From Agrostemma githago (lineage: Eukaryota > Streptophyta > Magnoliopsida > Caryophyllales > Caryophyllaceae): a stretch of DNA of 64,000 nt. The position numbers were made by a program, and so were the translations under genes. Position 1 is the stretch's first letter. Each line of letters opens with the position of its first letter. This document shows positions 46,124-57,286 of this stretch, one piece after another. Location: assembly GCA_958450325.1 (NCBI GenBank), contig OY288243.1, positions 62,976,606 through 63,040,605 on the forward strand, given 5' to 3'. The notes below the pieces were generated by a model. That model saw only the letters and a list, made by a program, of their open reading frames with translations, was not told where the DNA came from and made no database searches.

Positions 46124-47038
46124 ATGCCAGAAATCGTTGATGCCAGTGCAGGAACGGGTCCGACGGTCCCACCGGTGACCCCCCTGTATGGTATGCCGCA
46201 GTCGGAGAGAGTTCCTCCTGCCACGATCTTAGGGGTAGGGGGAACCAGTCTCCTCGGTGGACCTAACACTGCGGTGACGCCTGAGCTGGGGACACTCCCA
46301 CGACACGCTCTTAATCTGACCCCAGCTCAGATGGCGCAGGCAGCCGCTTTCTTCTCTGCGATGCTGAACCAGGATTTCACTCCTGAGGACTTGGTGGGCA
46401 GGGTCGCATCGGCTCCCAGGCAACCATCCCCAATTAGCAGGGATGAGGCCGGGGGCACGAGGCGGACCGCCGCCAGGAATGCCCAGAGGAAAGCAAAGAG
46501 GACGACTCAAGCGTATACGCATGTGCAAAGGCGCATTACCGCTGGCAATCCAGAGCCACCTGTTCAGCAGGCGTTCTCCATTCATACAACAGAATCAGCG
46601 TCTGGAGGACAGGGAGGCTTATCCCAAGGATTACAGGAGCGCATGAGGCCCAGGGAGCCCATGTCAAAACGCTTGGGAGAAAAACCAGGCGGAGTTTTCT
46701 CCAGGCTAACGCCTGCAGCCAAGGAACAGTCAGCCCCAGGCTTATCCGAAAGCCTGCAATCCAGACTCAACCGGGGACAACCGCTCGAGTCCAGGTACCA
46801 TCAGGGTGAGAACCTCTGCCACTCTCAGAGGAAGAGGCCCAGACAAACCTCCCCGGAAACAGAGGATGAAGCAGCCAGTAGGCCGCCACCAGGGTACCGC
46901 TCCCCCAGTGCGAGAAAACCGACCCATAAACAATGGGGATCTCACGGTAACCAGTCTGGGGAAAGCAGGTCACGACTGGTAGGCAGGCCCACAAGAGTAC
47001 CCCATTCCAAAAATCAAAATGCCCACCATCAAATTTGA
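46124..47038 (+). CDS. gag: B2 gag N-terminal ORF, 304 aa
   Basis: Open from MPEIVDASAGTG to the stop at 47038 without the deletion seen in B1. It is Pro/Ser/Arg-rich with a helical LTPAQMAQAAAFFSAML. It overlaps the capsid-pol ORF by 20 bases in another frame. Because B1 shows the same relative frame once its own deletion is allowed for, the two-ORF layout was already in their common source. It could be a separate ORF1-like protein, a frameshift site, or a shared old mutation. A 24-bp in-frame deletion distinguishes B2 from B1 near 46995. Confidence 0.7.
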   Translation: MPEIVDASAGTGPTVPPVTPLYGMPQSERVPPATILGVGGTSLLGGPNTAVTPELGTLPRHALNLTPAQMAQAAAFFSAMLNQDFTPEDLVGRVASAPRQPSPISRDEAGGTRRTAARNAQRKAKRTTQAYTHVQRRITAGNPEPPVQQAFSIHTTESASGGQGGLSQGLQERMRPREPMSKRLGEKPGGVFSRLTPAAKEQSAPGLSESLQSRLNRGQPLESRYHQGENLCHSQRKRPRQTSPETEDEAASRPPPGYRSPSARKPTHKQWGSHGNQSGESRSRLVGRPTRVPHSKNQNAHHQI

Positions 47039-50000
47039 CGGGACGACAGATCCTGAAGACCACCTGGCAGCCTTTGAGAGCCACATAGGCATGTATGACG
47101 TTGATGATGCCATCTGGTGCAAAGTTTTCCCAACCACCCTGGTAGGACTCGCACAGGGATGGTTCAGAGACCTCCGCCAGGGGTCAGTCAGGTTCTTCAT
47201 AGAGTTGGCTGAAATTTTCCTCGAACAGTATGCCGGAAATAAGAGAAGACGCCTTACCCGTTTCGATCTCATGACCCTAAAACAGAAAAAGGGTGAGAGT
47301 GTGAGGGAATACTTGAGAAGGTTTGATCTATCCTACCAGCAGGTTAGGGAGATCGATGATTCCACGGCCGCCTACGCCCTGACAATCTCCCTACTTCCAG
47401 GGGAAATGAAAAACCAGATGATCAGGGCCCAGCCAGAAACCTTGGCCATGGCCAGGAAGATTGCGGAAGGGTTCATTCTGCAGGAGGAGTTCCACGGCCT
47501 GACGGATACCCCTGCAGGCCAAACAAGGCCTCAAGGGGGACCGCAGGGTGGAAGGGGCAGAAGTGAGCCAGGCAAGCAAAGGGAAGAGGGAGACACTCCC
47601 AAGAAGGAGCGCACAGTCTACCAGCCCAGATTCGACAGTTACACTGCTCTGAACAAATCCAGGGCGGAGATCTTCGAACTGGAAAAAGAAACTGCTAAAT
47701 GGAACCGCCCGAACAAACCTCGCAGCCCGAAAGGAGACCCCAAGAAATTCTGCACTTTCCACGACTGTATAGGCCATACCACCGAAGAATGCCGTCACCT
47801 GAAAGACGAAATCGAGAAGTTAATCAGGAACGGATGGTTAGCCAACTACGCAGCTAAGAATAAGTCTCAGAAAGAAGTGTCTGAAAAACCCGAAGGGTCA
47901 GTGCAGAACCGCATGGTGATCCATGTAATTTCAGGGGGCACTGAGGGCCAGCTAAGTCGAAGAGGCCAAAAAAGACAAATGCGCGAACTAAGGAACCAGA
48001 TCTGCTATGCTGAGAAAGCAGGGAGTCCAAAGGGGGTGACCTTGAGCATCACCCCTGATGATGCAGGGCGCGTGGTATATCCGCACAGTGATCCTTTAGT
48101 ACTGTCCCAAGAGATCAGCAACCACATTGTGCGGAGGTGTATGGTGGACACAGGCGCGTACACGAATTTGCTGTACAAGGACGCCTTCGAGAAAATGGGC
48201 CTGGAAAAGAGGCACCTGCGACCTGCTCCCGGATCGCTATACGGATTCAGTGGGGCGGGCGTGCTGCCCATGGGAGTCATAGATCTGCCCGTAACCTTTG
48301 GAGAAGGCTCTACTGCCAGAAATGTCAGGGCAACCTTTGTTGTTGTGGATGCAAGATCTGCCTACAACGCCCTAATTGGCAGAGCCACCCTGGACGAAAT
48401 CGAGGCGGCCATCTCCATCAGGGCTCTCACCATAGCGTATGTCACTGATTTCGGGCTAGAAGGAAAGGTGCGTGGGGACCAGGAGTCAGCCAGACAATGC
48501 TACTCCGTGGCCCTACAAGAGCACGAAAAAGAAAGGAAAGGAAAAAGGAAGGCTGACAGTTCCCCCAGCAGGGAGGGCGAGATCCCGGCAGAACAACCGG
48601 CGCCCGACCACCTGGAGCCAGGGGGCGAAAGCATGTTGGTAGATTTGGAACCAGGCAGACAGGTCCTGATAGGAGCTGACCTGGAAAAATCCTACCAGGC
48701 TGAACTGGTCAAGCTGCTAAAAGAAAACAAAGACGTATTTGCCTATTCTGCAGACGAGATGCCTGGCGTTGATCCATCATGCATCGTTCACAAGCTGAAT
48801 GTAAGCATGGATGCTCGCCCTGTAAAACAGAAGAAACGAAACATGTCTGCGGAAAAAGACGCAGCAATCAAGGAAGAAATTGACAAACTCTTGAAAGCAG
48901 ATTTTATTGAGATCTGCGACTACCCGGAATGGTTGGCGAATGTAGTCATGGTTAAAAAGTCGTCAGGCGCATGGAGAATGTGCGTAGATTTTACAAACCT
49001 CAACAAGGCCTGCCCGAAAGACTGCTATCCGCTCCCCAGAATCGACCAACTGGTAGACTCCACCAGTGGTTACTCCATGTTGAGCTTCCTAGACGCCTTT
49101 TCAGGGTATCATCAAGTATACTTGTGGCAGCCGGACAGGGTGAAGTGTGCGTTCATCACCAGTTCACGCACCTACATGTACAAGATGATGCCATTCGGGC
49201 TTAAAAATGTGGGGGCTACATACCAGCGGTTGGTTGATAAAGTATTTGAAAAACAAAAAGGCAGAAACATCGAGGCTTACGTTGATGACGCCATCGTAAA
49301 AAGCAGAGAAGACAGAGAGCACCTGATAGACCTGCAGGAGACCTTCTGTTCCCTGCGCGCCTACAAAATGAAACTTAATCCAAAGAAGTGTACATTTGGA
49401 GTCCGCTCCGGCAAATTCCTGGGGTTCTTGGTCAGCTCTCGGGGGATAGACGCCAACCCTGAAAAAATTCAGGCAGTTCTAGACCTTCCTGAGCCCAAGA
49501 TCATTAGAGACATCCAGCGCCTGACGGGCCGCATGGCCGCCTTAGCACGGTTCGTCGCCCGATCAGCAGACAAGGCCACTCCTTTTTCCAAAATACTGAA
49601 AGGGAACAAACAGTTCAAGTGGGAGAACGAGCAGAAAGAGGCCTTTGAGCAATTGAAGGACCATCTTAAGAGGCTCCCTACCCTGGCAAGACCAGTAGCA
49701 GGAGAAAAACTTTTCCTCTACATTGCAGTGACCAATATAACTGTCAGCGCGGTCATCTTACGAGAAGAGGCAGGCGCCCAGCAACCTATATACTTTGTAA
49801 GTCACGCGCTGGGGGCAGCTGAGAAGAATTATCCGATGGTCGAAAAAGCCGCCTACGCAGTCATAATTGCTGCCAGGAAGCTCAGACCTTACTTTGACGC
49901 GCATCCAGTCGTAGTCCTCACCGACCAACCCCTGGAAAAGGTGTTGGAAAAATTTGAAAAATCAGGGAGATTGTTGAAGTGGGCAATTGAGCTGAGTGGG

Positions 50001-51746
50001 CTAGGCATATCTTACCAGCCGAGAACAGCCATCAAGGCCCAAGCCTTGGCAGATTTTCTGGCTGAGTGCTCCCATTCAGGGGAGGAAGAAACCCCTGCCG
50101 AGGAATGGATCGTGCATACTGACGGATCCTCAACAGCCAATGGCGCAAGCGCAGGCGTCGTGCTAACCAGCCCAGTAGGGGCTGACTTTGAGCATGCTCT
50201 CATATTCGTTTTCCCAGCATCAAACAATGAAGCAGAGTACGAAGCTGTACTCGCAGGCGTTAGGCTAGCTAAAGCCGCAGGAGCAGAACGAATTGTCCTG
50301 GCGACAGACTCCCAGCTCATCGCCAACCAAATCAATGGAGAATACGAAGCAAGAGACCAAGCAATGGCCACATACCTGGAGATGGTGAAGGGAGAGTTAT
50401 CCGGCCTAAAATCATATGAGGTCAAACAAATCCCCCGATCCCAGAACAACAGAGCAGACGCCCTGTCAAAACTAGCAAGCTCCAGTCTACAGGACATCCG
50501 GAGATCAGTATGGGTCGACGTTTTACACGAGAAGTCCACTAACCCCTGTCAAACGATTAATACCGTGGAAGAAGAGCTGGAAAGCTGGATGACTCCCTTC
50601 ATCCAGTACAAGAAGCATGGTATCTTACCATCGGACTCGTTACAAAAGAGGAAGATACAGGCTAAAGCAGCCTGGTTCATACTCATTGATGAAGAACTTT
50701 ACAAAAAGTCTTTTACTTATCCCCTGCTCAAATGCCTACGGGCGGATCAGGCCGCTGAGGTATTGGAGGATATCCACTCAGGGATTTGTGGACATCACAT
50801 TGGTGGAAGATCACTGGCCCACAAAGCCCTCAGGGCAGGCTACTACTGGCCTACCATGCTGGCAGATGCCAAGAGCCTGACCCAGAAATGCAGGAAATGC
50901 CAACTCTTTGCCCCATCAATCCATGCCCCGGCCCAGGAACTCAGGCCAATCCTATCTCCCATCCCCTTCGCTCAATGGGGGATGGACATTCTGGGACCCT
51001 TCGCGGTGGCCACAGGGGGCAGAAAATTCTTAATTGTCGCCATAGACTACTTCACCAAATGGGTGGAGGCCGAAGCAGTGCCCAACATCACTGAGCCGGC
51101 GGTCAGGAAAGTGGTCTGGCGAAATATCATCACCAGATTCGGTCTACCAAAGATGTTGGTATTTGACCATGGCAGGCAATTTAATAATGATCCGCTAAGA
51201 ATCTGGCTGGAAAGCCACAACATCTCAGTCGCCTACTCAGCTGTCTGTCATCCTCAAACCAACGGACAGGCGGAAGCAGCCAACAAACAAATCTTGAACG
51301 GCCTGAAGAAAATGGTGGATGACTACAAGGGTAGGTGGGCTGACGAACTCCCCAGTATACTCTGGTCAATCCGAACTACCAGAAAAGAGTCTACAGGCCA
51401 GACCCCATTTGGTCTGGTATATGAAGCAGAGGCACTATTGCCAATTGAGGCAAGGATCCCCTCTCTGCGCTCCCTGCAGTACGACCGGGCTGACAACGAA
51501 GCTGCAATGGTCGAAGCCTTGGACCTGGTGAGTGAGTTAAGGGAAGAAGCCAGTACCAACATCGCTGCCTACCAGCAGCGAATGAGGAAAGCTTTCAACA
51601 GCAAGGTACGACAGAGGAATTTCCAGATGGGCGAGCTGGTTCTGAGAAAGACGCAGGCGATTGGGAAGTCAAGGGAACATGGAAAGCTCAGTGCCAACTG
51701 GGAGGGCCCATACCAAGTAACTCGGGTTCTGGGACCAGGCACATAA
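47019..51746 (+). CDS. pol: B2 gag capsid-pol polyprotein, 1575 aa, C-terminus truncated
   Basis: A single frame holds the gag core (IKFDGTTDPEDHLAAFESH), CTFHDCIGHTTEECRHL, protease MVDTGAYTNLL, RT with intact VDFTNLNKA and YVDD (49278-49289), RNase H, second RNase H (VHTDGSSTANG) and integrase (CRKCQ, MDILGPF, VFDHGRQF, GQAEAANK). It stops at GPGT where B1 reads a Tyr codon (TAC to TAA at 51744-51746), losing about 25 residues of the integrase tail. PFGLKNVG has Val where Ala is usual. Gag and pol share one frame with no stop between them, unlike family A. It is open upstream to a TAG at 46980; the first ATG is 47019. Confidence 0.92.
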   Translation: MPTIKFDGTTDPEDHLAAFESHIGMYDVDDAIWCKVFPTTLVGLAQGWFRDLRQGSVRFFIELAEIFLEQYAGNKRRRLTRFDLMTLKQKKGESVREYLRRFDLSYQQVREIDDSTAAYALTISLLPGEMKNQMIRAQPETLAMARKIAEGFILQEEFHGLTDTPAGQTRPQGGPQGGRGRSEPGKQREEGDTPKKERTVYQPRFDSYTALNKSRAEIFELEKETAKWNRPNKPRSPKGDPKKFCTFHDCIGHTTEECRHLKDEIEKLIRNGWLANYAAKNKSQKEVSEKPEGSVQNRMVIHVISGGTEGQLSRRGQKRQMRELRNQICYAEKAGSPKGVTLSITPDDAGRVVYPHSDPLVLSQEISNHIVRRCMVDTGAYTNLLYKDAFEKMGLEKRHLRPAPGSLYGFSGAGVLPMGVIDLPVTFGEGSTARNVRATFVVVDARSAYNALIGRATLDEIEAAISIRALTIAYVTDFGLEGKVRGDQESARQCYSVALQEHEKERKGKRKADSSPSREGEIPAEQPAPDHLEPGGESMLVDLEPGRQVLIGADLEKSYQAELVKLLKENKDVFAYSADEMPGVDPSCIVHKLNVSMDARPVKQKKRNMSAEKDAAIKEEIDKLLKADFIEICDYPEWLANVVMVKKSSGAWRMCVDFTNLNKACPKDCYPLPRIDQLVDSTSGYSMLSFLDAFSGYHQVYLWQPDRVKCAFITSSRTYMYKMMPFGLKNVGATYQRLVDKVFEKQKGRNIEAYVDDAIVKSREDREHLIDLQETFCSLRAYKMKLNPKKCTFGVRSGKFLGFLVSSRGIDANPEKIQAVLDLPEPKIIRDIQRLTGRMAALARFVARSADKATPFSKILKGNKQFKWENEQKEAFEQLKDHLKRLPTLARPVAGEKLFLYIAVTNITVSAVILREEAGAQQPIYFVSHALGAAEKNYPMVEKAAYAVIIAARKLRPYFDAHPVVVLTDQPLEKVLEKFEKSGRLLKWAIELSGLGISYQPRTAIKAQALADFLAECSHSGEEETPAEEWIVHTDGSSTANGASAGVVLTSPVGADFEHALIFVFPASNNEAEYEAVLAGVRLAKAAGAERIVLATDSQLIANQINGEYEARDQAMATYLEMVKGELSGLKSYEVKQIPRSQNNRADALSKLASSSLQDIRRSVWVDVLHEKSTNPCQTINTVEEELESWMTPFIQYKKHGILPSDSLQKRKIQAKAAWFILIDEELYKKSFTYPLLKCLRADQAAEVLEDIHSGICGHHIGGRSLAHKALRAGYYWPTMLADAKSLTQKCRKCQLFAPSIHAPAQELRPILSPIPFAQWGMDILGPFAVATGGRKFLIVAIDYFTKWVEAEAVPNITEPAVRKVVWRNIITRFGLPKMLVFDHGRQFNNDPLRIWLESHNISVAYSAVCHPQTNGQAEAANKQILNGLKKMVDDYKGRWADELPSILWSIRTTRKESTGQTPFGLVYEAEALLPIEARIPSLRSLQYDRADNEAAMVEALDLVSELREEASTNIAAYQQRMRKAFNSKVRQRNFQMGELVLRKTQAIGKSREHGKLSANWEGPYQVTRVLGPGT

Positions 51747-52066
51747 AAAATCGCCAACCTTGAGGGACAAGAGCTACATGCTCACTGGAATGCAGACACA
51801 CTAAAGAAATATTACGTCTGAACAAGAATACAGGCAGTTTTTACTTTTACTAAAAAAGGCGGAGGACGGTCAAAAATGTCGACGGCTCCGACCACCCCAA
51901 TGTCAAAAAGAAAATTTTTAAGAGAAATGAGAAGATACAGATTTATACTCGTTGCCTGTTCACACTCGCGTCTTTCACACACAAACGAGCAGGGGGCAAT
52001 AGGGGGAGCCCCCCTGTTGCCGAAATTGGGAAAAGTGAACCCCCCCCCAACGCAAATCAAATGCTA
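51747..52066 (+). other. B2 integrase tail remnant and start of 3' UTR
   Basis: Up to 51821 the former C-terminal codons remain readable (ending KKYYV). After that it is non-coding, like 31785-32030 of B1. Confidence 0.6.
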
Positions 52067-52640
52067 CCCTGCTTACCTCTGGGCAGGCAGGGGGCAGGCC
52101 CCCTGGACTTTGGACAAAAGCCAGGGACAGGCCGTACTAACAAGGACTGGAGGCAGGCCCCCCAACCTTGTATAAAAAACGCAAAAGCTACCCTGCTTAC
52201 CTCTGGGCAGGCAGGGGGCAGGCTCCCTGGACTTTGAACGAAAAGCCAGGGACAGGCCGTACTAACAAGGACTGGGGGCAAGCCCCCCAACCTTGTATAA
52301 AAAACGCAAAAGCTACCCTGCTTACCTCTGGGCAGGCAGGGGGCAGGCTCCCTGGACTTTGAACGAAAAGCCAGGGACAGGCCGTACTAACAAGGACTGG
52401 GGGCAAGCCCCCCAACCTTGTATAAAAAACGCGAAAGCTACCCTGCTTACCTCTGGGCAGGCAGGGGGCAGGCCCCCTGGACTTTGAACGAAAAGCCAGG
52501 GACGTGCCAGGCTAACAAGGACTGGGGGCAGGCCCCCCAACCTTGTATAAAAAAACGCAAGAACCACCCTGCTTACCTCTAGACAGGCAGGGGGCAGGCC
52601 CCCTGGACTTTGCACGAAAAGCCAGGGGCATGCTATGACA
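52067..52640 (+). repeat. 125-bp tandem repeat in B2 3' UTR, about 4.5 units
   Basis: Units start at 52067, 52191, 52316, 52441 and 52567 (spacing 124-126). It has the same hairpins as B1 but one unit fewer. Confidence 0.9.
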
Positions 52641-52856
52641 GGCGATTAAAACAAATAAGAAAGGAATCCCTGAATTTTAAAGCAGTTGGCCGTAAAAAGC
52701 GAAGAGAAATATTCTACGAGTAAAACCCATGGAAGGTGGAAAGGTCTTTACAAAGGTTAAAGAAGAAAAAACAAAGTGGCGAATATTACAAACAAAATAA
52801 CCATAAACACCGGCTTAGCATGGAAAGATAAAAGCTTTTATAAGAAAAGAGGAGCA

Positions 52857-55201
52857 TCACGTAGCATCCTGGTGAGCATCAGCATCTGCCTCAGGCTGCC
52901 TGGTCACCCGAGCTTCATTCTTAGCGGCATAGAGACTCCGGAAAGAGTCCTCATCAAAGGTAGGGAACATCTCTCCTATCACCTCCATTACCAGCTCCAG
53001 AGAAGAGTTAGCACCACTCGCAAAGCTGGCATCCACTGCAGCCTCAGTCTTCTCAGCCAGGGTCTCTTTCTCTTTCATCCATTCCCCCTTAGCCTGTTCA
53101 AAAGCCGACTTGGCCTTTGACAGCTGCTCCTCCAAGTCAGTCACTCTCCCCTTCAGGTGCCCCATCTCGGCCAAAGATAGATTGGCTCGGTCCAACGACT
53201 GCCGGCTCTCCTTCAGATCAGCCTCTAGCTTGGAAACCTCCTTTACAGCCATTTCCCCCTGCAACCTCCATTGATCAGCCTGCTTCTTGGCCTCCTCCAA
53301 CTCCCCCTCTTGCCTTGTCATTTTATCTTTCAAAGAGATTATCAAGGAGACGTCCCTTTCTATCATGGCCAGGCGGTCGGGAGGAGGAGCCCCAGGGGTG
53401 AATGTTAGCTCCTCATCACTCAGGCGCCTGAGAGCCGCCAGTTCCGCAGACGCCAGCATGACTTTGGAGGTACGCTGGATGTATTGAAGCACTTGATGAG
53501 AAGTAGAAGTCACCATCTTTGTAAGGCGGTCGGCCAAGACGGCTCCGGAGTCAGAAAGCAGGCCTGATACATCCACACTATCACCAGCCGTGTAATGGAA
53601 CTCTACATTTTCCTCTGGGAAGGGAGTGCTAGAAGGCTCACGTGCAGGGCGTTTCGCCTCAGGGGTGGAGACATCCGCCTCCAGGTCCACCACGTCAGCA
53701 CTAGGGGGCTCCCTCTCTCTTTTCCTCCTCGATTCCAAGGGAACACTTTCCCCAGTCCCCTCGGAATCTCCAGGCTGCGCTCCCTGCGAGATCCGAGGGC
53801 CAGCCGGAGAGGCGCCCTGTTTTTTACTGGGGGAAGGAGTAGCCCCTGAAGTAACCTCCGCTTCCCCCTCATGAATGCTAGGGGTAGGAGTCGCCGGCTT
53901 CGACGAAGGCAGCCGGGGGGGAGAGGTAATCTTCGACCAGCGGCAAAATCTTTCACGAGCTTCATGAGGGCTTTACTTCCCTTCTTAAAATTTGCAGGAA
54001 GGGAAGGACGCTTTGAAAGAATGTTCAACTCCTCGCTCAGGCCCAACCTCCTGACCTGTTTCTTGGTCCAACGCCAAGTATAGGAATCTGCATAAAGGGA
54101 GAAGTGGTCATCTAAAAAGCAGGGAGAAATAAAGTCCCTAGAAAATCATGACAGCAAAAAATCCCTAGAACTACCTTCAAGGCCTGGAATCAGGCCCAGG
54201 GGAAGCAAATACTCGTCTGTCGTGATGAGCTCCGCATGAGGGAGCCAGAAAGTAGGGCAAAAATTCCCACGTTTATCCACAACAATCTCAAACTTTTTTA
54301 CCAAAATTTCCTCCTTCGCGCTCAGCTTGACTTCCAGAGCCTTCCCCCCAACGCGTGGGTGGTACTCCTCGCGCGTCTCCATGCGGGTGTGGACATGGTT
54401 CCTAAAATGTCTAGGAATTTTCCACCCTGACGCGCTGTGGACATATATAAAGTTGTTTTTCCAGTCTTTAAGGCTGCTAATGGCCGGCCAGACCAAAGCG
54501 TATTTTTTCTGCCTCAGCAGAGACCAATAACCAGGGGATCCATCCCCCCCAGATGAGGACACCATTTGAAGACCGACCATGAAACGAAGGGCGTCAATAT
54601 AGGGCCCCTCACCATGGAAAAGGCAGGTCCAGGTGTAAGCTATTAGGGATCTAATGGCAGTTGCAGTCAGTTGGGCGATGGCAACGTTCATCCTCCTGAA
54701 AGTTTCCTCCAGGAAGGGGTGTAGCGGGAATCGCAGGCCAAATTCCAAGGCCTTGTGATAAACCGCCACACATCCTTCTGGAGGACAACACACTGTGTCC
54801 TTCTCCCCAGGGACTACAACCGTGTATCCTTCCCCGAAATTGTAAAATTGCTCAATGGCCTCAGCAGCGTTACTTTCCAAGATCAGGTCTCTATTTTTGG
54901 CCTCAGGATAGGTCTTTAAGGGGACCACGTACTTTTCCTTATCCAGGAAATAGGCTTTCCCCCTCTCCCTGCGGATGAGGGGGCCGGCGACCCTGGAAGG
55001 ATCCACCTTCAGGGCCTCATCGTCGGAGTCAATCACGTCGAAGGGAGCTGGCTCGGGTGACTCGGCACCCTCCCCCCGGTGATAATCGTCCTCCTCCCTG
55101 GGGCCAACCCCGGAGGAGGAAGCTATATCCCGTCGGTCACCGTCGCCACCACTAGATCCCCCGAGCAAAGAATTAAAAGAAAGGGGACGGACTTGCGACA
55201 T
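52857..55201 (-). pseudogene. B2 antisense gene aORF2
   Basis: ATG 55201 (MSQVRPLSFN) leads 351 codons through the gypsy-type transposon domain to a TGA at 54146 where B1 has Arg (CGA to TGA). Further left the coiled-coil part is fully open for 293 codons (52857-53738), with heptads from LKDKMTRQEGELEEA onward and an acidic end. The middle (53739-54145) has the frame break at a C-tract near 53920 that B1 shares, so either an ancestral frameshift or an unseen splice. B1 and B2 are broken at different codons elsewhere, so the source copy was more intact than either. Confidence 0.7.
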
Positions 55202-55400
55202 ATTGGCTACGGAAGGGAAAAAAGAAGTGAAAGATTTAAAGTTCTAACCTAAAGACGCCGATAAAGTCGCCGGAGACAGTGACAAGAGGTGTTCCTTGCT
55301 CCTCGAAAAACGCTCGGCAGACGAAGAAGATTCAAGAAGTATTAAGGGGTGTGAGGTATCAAAGAAGAGTAAAAGAAGAAAATGAAAGGAGAGAAGGGTG

Positions 55401-55407
55401 TATATAA
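55401..55407 (-). promoter_or_regulatory. TATA box for aORF2 (B2)
   Basis: Same context as B1, 200 bp upstream of ATG 55201. Confidence 0.5.
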
Positions 55408-55602
55408 AGCCCAAGAAGTTCAAAATGCGGCCCCCTGACAAAACCCTCAATAGTCGTCCACGTGTCGCATACTGAACACCTGCTGTTCATCCTTCCCGAA
55501 AAAGGGCCTCGAAAGACAAAATGTCAGAAAAAGGCACACAAACGCGTCGCCTGAATTTCATTTCATTAAATTTTACAAAGGAAAATTACATTCAGCGCCC
55601 GG

Positions 55603-55632
55603 AAAAAAAAAAAATAATAATAATAATAATAA
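55603..55632 (+). repeat. A12 plus (TAA)6 microsatellite
   Basis: Counterpart of the A35 run in B1. Confidence 0.9.
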
Positions 55633-55671
55633 TTCCGGCCTGACAGAAACCAAACATCCTGCCACGCAGGT

Positions 55672-56256
55672 CTAGTCATCGCCCAAATCTGGAGAATAAT
55701 CCCCAGGGCTGCCTGGGCTCCCGAGAGCCGAGCCCCAGTCCCAGTCTGGAGAGCCCTGGAAAGGGTCATCTGAAGCTCCGTCTTCATCCTTGTCGCTCAG
55801 ACAACCAAGACCCTCACTGTCATCAGAATCATGGCTGTTATCCTCCCAGTCCCTGCCAAAGGGAACGGCCTGGGATTCGTCACAGGTGCGACAGCCTGTC
55901 TTCTTTACAGGCGAAGAGGGACCTGACGCCAAGGAGGAGTCAGTGTCAGAAAGATTAGGGTAAAATTGTTCAGGGTGCAGCCATGGAAAGCACTCATGGC
56001 ACCCCCTGTCAAAACAGCCTCCTCCCCGGGAGCAGCGTCTAAACCTAGGCGCAGCAGGAGGCGAAGACCTCCTAGGGCGTTTGCCCATCCTAACAGAGGC
56101 CTTCTGACTCCTCCGGCGGAAATGAAGTCGTGAACAGCGACTCCGGCGAACAGCTAAGTAAGCGGCCCGAGCATATCGGAGCCTCCAAAACCCTCTAAAG
56201 ATGAAGGTAACACATCTGACTCCACGGCGAGTTACGCTTTTCTTGATCCAAGCCAT
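55672..56256 (-). CDS. B2 antisense gene aORF1, 194 aa
   Basis: Same protein as at 35772-36356 with two changed residues (one in the VRxVTF stretch, one in the SHDSDD stretch). Of about 11 base differences, 8 are silent. The start is ATG 56256, with a TATA box 67 bp upstream. Intact in both copies, unlike every other multi-domain gene of the family. Confidence 0.65.
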   Translation of the reverse strand: MAWIKKSVTRRGVRCVTFIFRGFWRLRYARAAYLAVRRSRCSRLHFRRRSQKASVRMGKRPRRSSPPAAPRFRRCSRGGGCFDRGCHECFPWLHPEQFYPNLSDTDSSLASGPSSPVKKTGCRTCDESQAVPFGRDWEDNSHDSDDSEGLGCLSDKDEDGASDDPFQGSPDWDWGSALGSPGSPGDYSPDLGDD

Positions 56257-56322
56257 GTTTGAGACAAAGAAAATAGAAAGATTGAAGATGGGTTGAAACA
56301 CAAATAATAAAGGAAACTGAGG

Positions 56323-56330
56323 TTTTTATA
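56323..56330 (-). promoter_or_regulatory. TATA box for aORF1 (B2)
   Basis: GTATAAAAACC on the minus strand, as in B1. Confidence 0.5.
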
Positions 56331-56607
56331 CAAAAGAAAGCGCAGCATTAATGAACGCTCCAACCACCCTGGAAGGAGAGCCACCAATCAGGAACTCTTC
56401 ACGGTTCCCCAAAATCCGCCCAGAAGAGAAGTGCAATCATTACAAAAGCACTCTCACCTCTTTGCATACCTGACATGAGCAGTGCAAAGTTCCTTGGGAA
56501 GGCGCGAAGCATTAAATGCTGCAGCAGACAGGGAAGTCAACCTCCCACCAAGCAAGGGTCGCCAGCAGAAGGAAAGCCTTGCTCTCCCTCTACCAACGAG
56601 GGCCAAT

Positions 56608-57281
56608 TGATTGGGGTCGGCTACCCGATACTAGTCGCCTGCCAGGCAGGCCCAGGGGCACGCCCACCAGGTTCGAAAAGCCAGTCCCTGGCAAGAAGAC
56701 AGAACAGACGCAAAACGCTAAGTATGACGGTCAGCCGCCGAGACCACAGGCTGGCACAGCCTGCTGGAACCTGACGGCCATTGCACGAAGTCAGCCTGCC
56801 CTGGGGGACACTTTGGTTGACAAGGTCGGAACCCCCCAGGGGCCCTTTTGTCATTTCCCCTAAGGTAATTAGGAATGGGTGGATAGGAAGCCTCCACTTG
56901 TCGCTTCCTCGTCCACCCATTCTTCTCCCACTTCTCTTTCTCATGGAAAGGTATAAATACTCAACCTTCTTCCACAAGAAAGGGGTTGGATTTTCTCTCT
57001 CTAGACTCTTACTCCTAAAAATGCCACCTAGTTCCTCACGAGCTAGGTTCGTCAAGGCATTTCACGGACTGACTTAGGCATCGGAGAGGGTTTCCTCGGA
57101 CAACCTCCGAGGCCCTGTGCGTTCATTGTGCAGGGAGCAGGCCATTTCCGCCGGGAAGGTCCGATCTAGGGAGTGAGAGAAAGGGGAGACCAAGGGAAAT
57201 CAAACGATCAAGTTGTTCACCATTAACCCGATTATACAGCCCGGATCCTAGGCCGGGTAAATTGTTTCCGTGACCGGAACA
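56608..57281 (+). repeat. B2 3' LTR
   Basis: 674 bp, followed by ATACG. About nine differences from the 5' LTR, mostly transitions. Confidence 0.93.
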
Positions 57282-57286
57282 ATACG

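Larger units (their letters stand above)
45361..57281 (+). mobile_element. LTR retrotransposon B2, 11921 bp, TSD ATACG
   Basis: Second copy of family B, with 674-bp LTRs differing at about nine positions and TSD ATACG at 45356-45360 and 57282-57286. Gag capsid through integrase is one open frame, the best-preserved coding region in the window, ended early by one nonsense change. It has the same 3' repeats and both antisense genes as B1. Confidence 0.95.
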
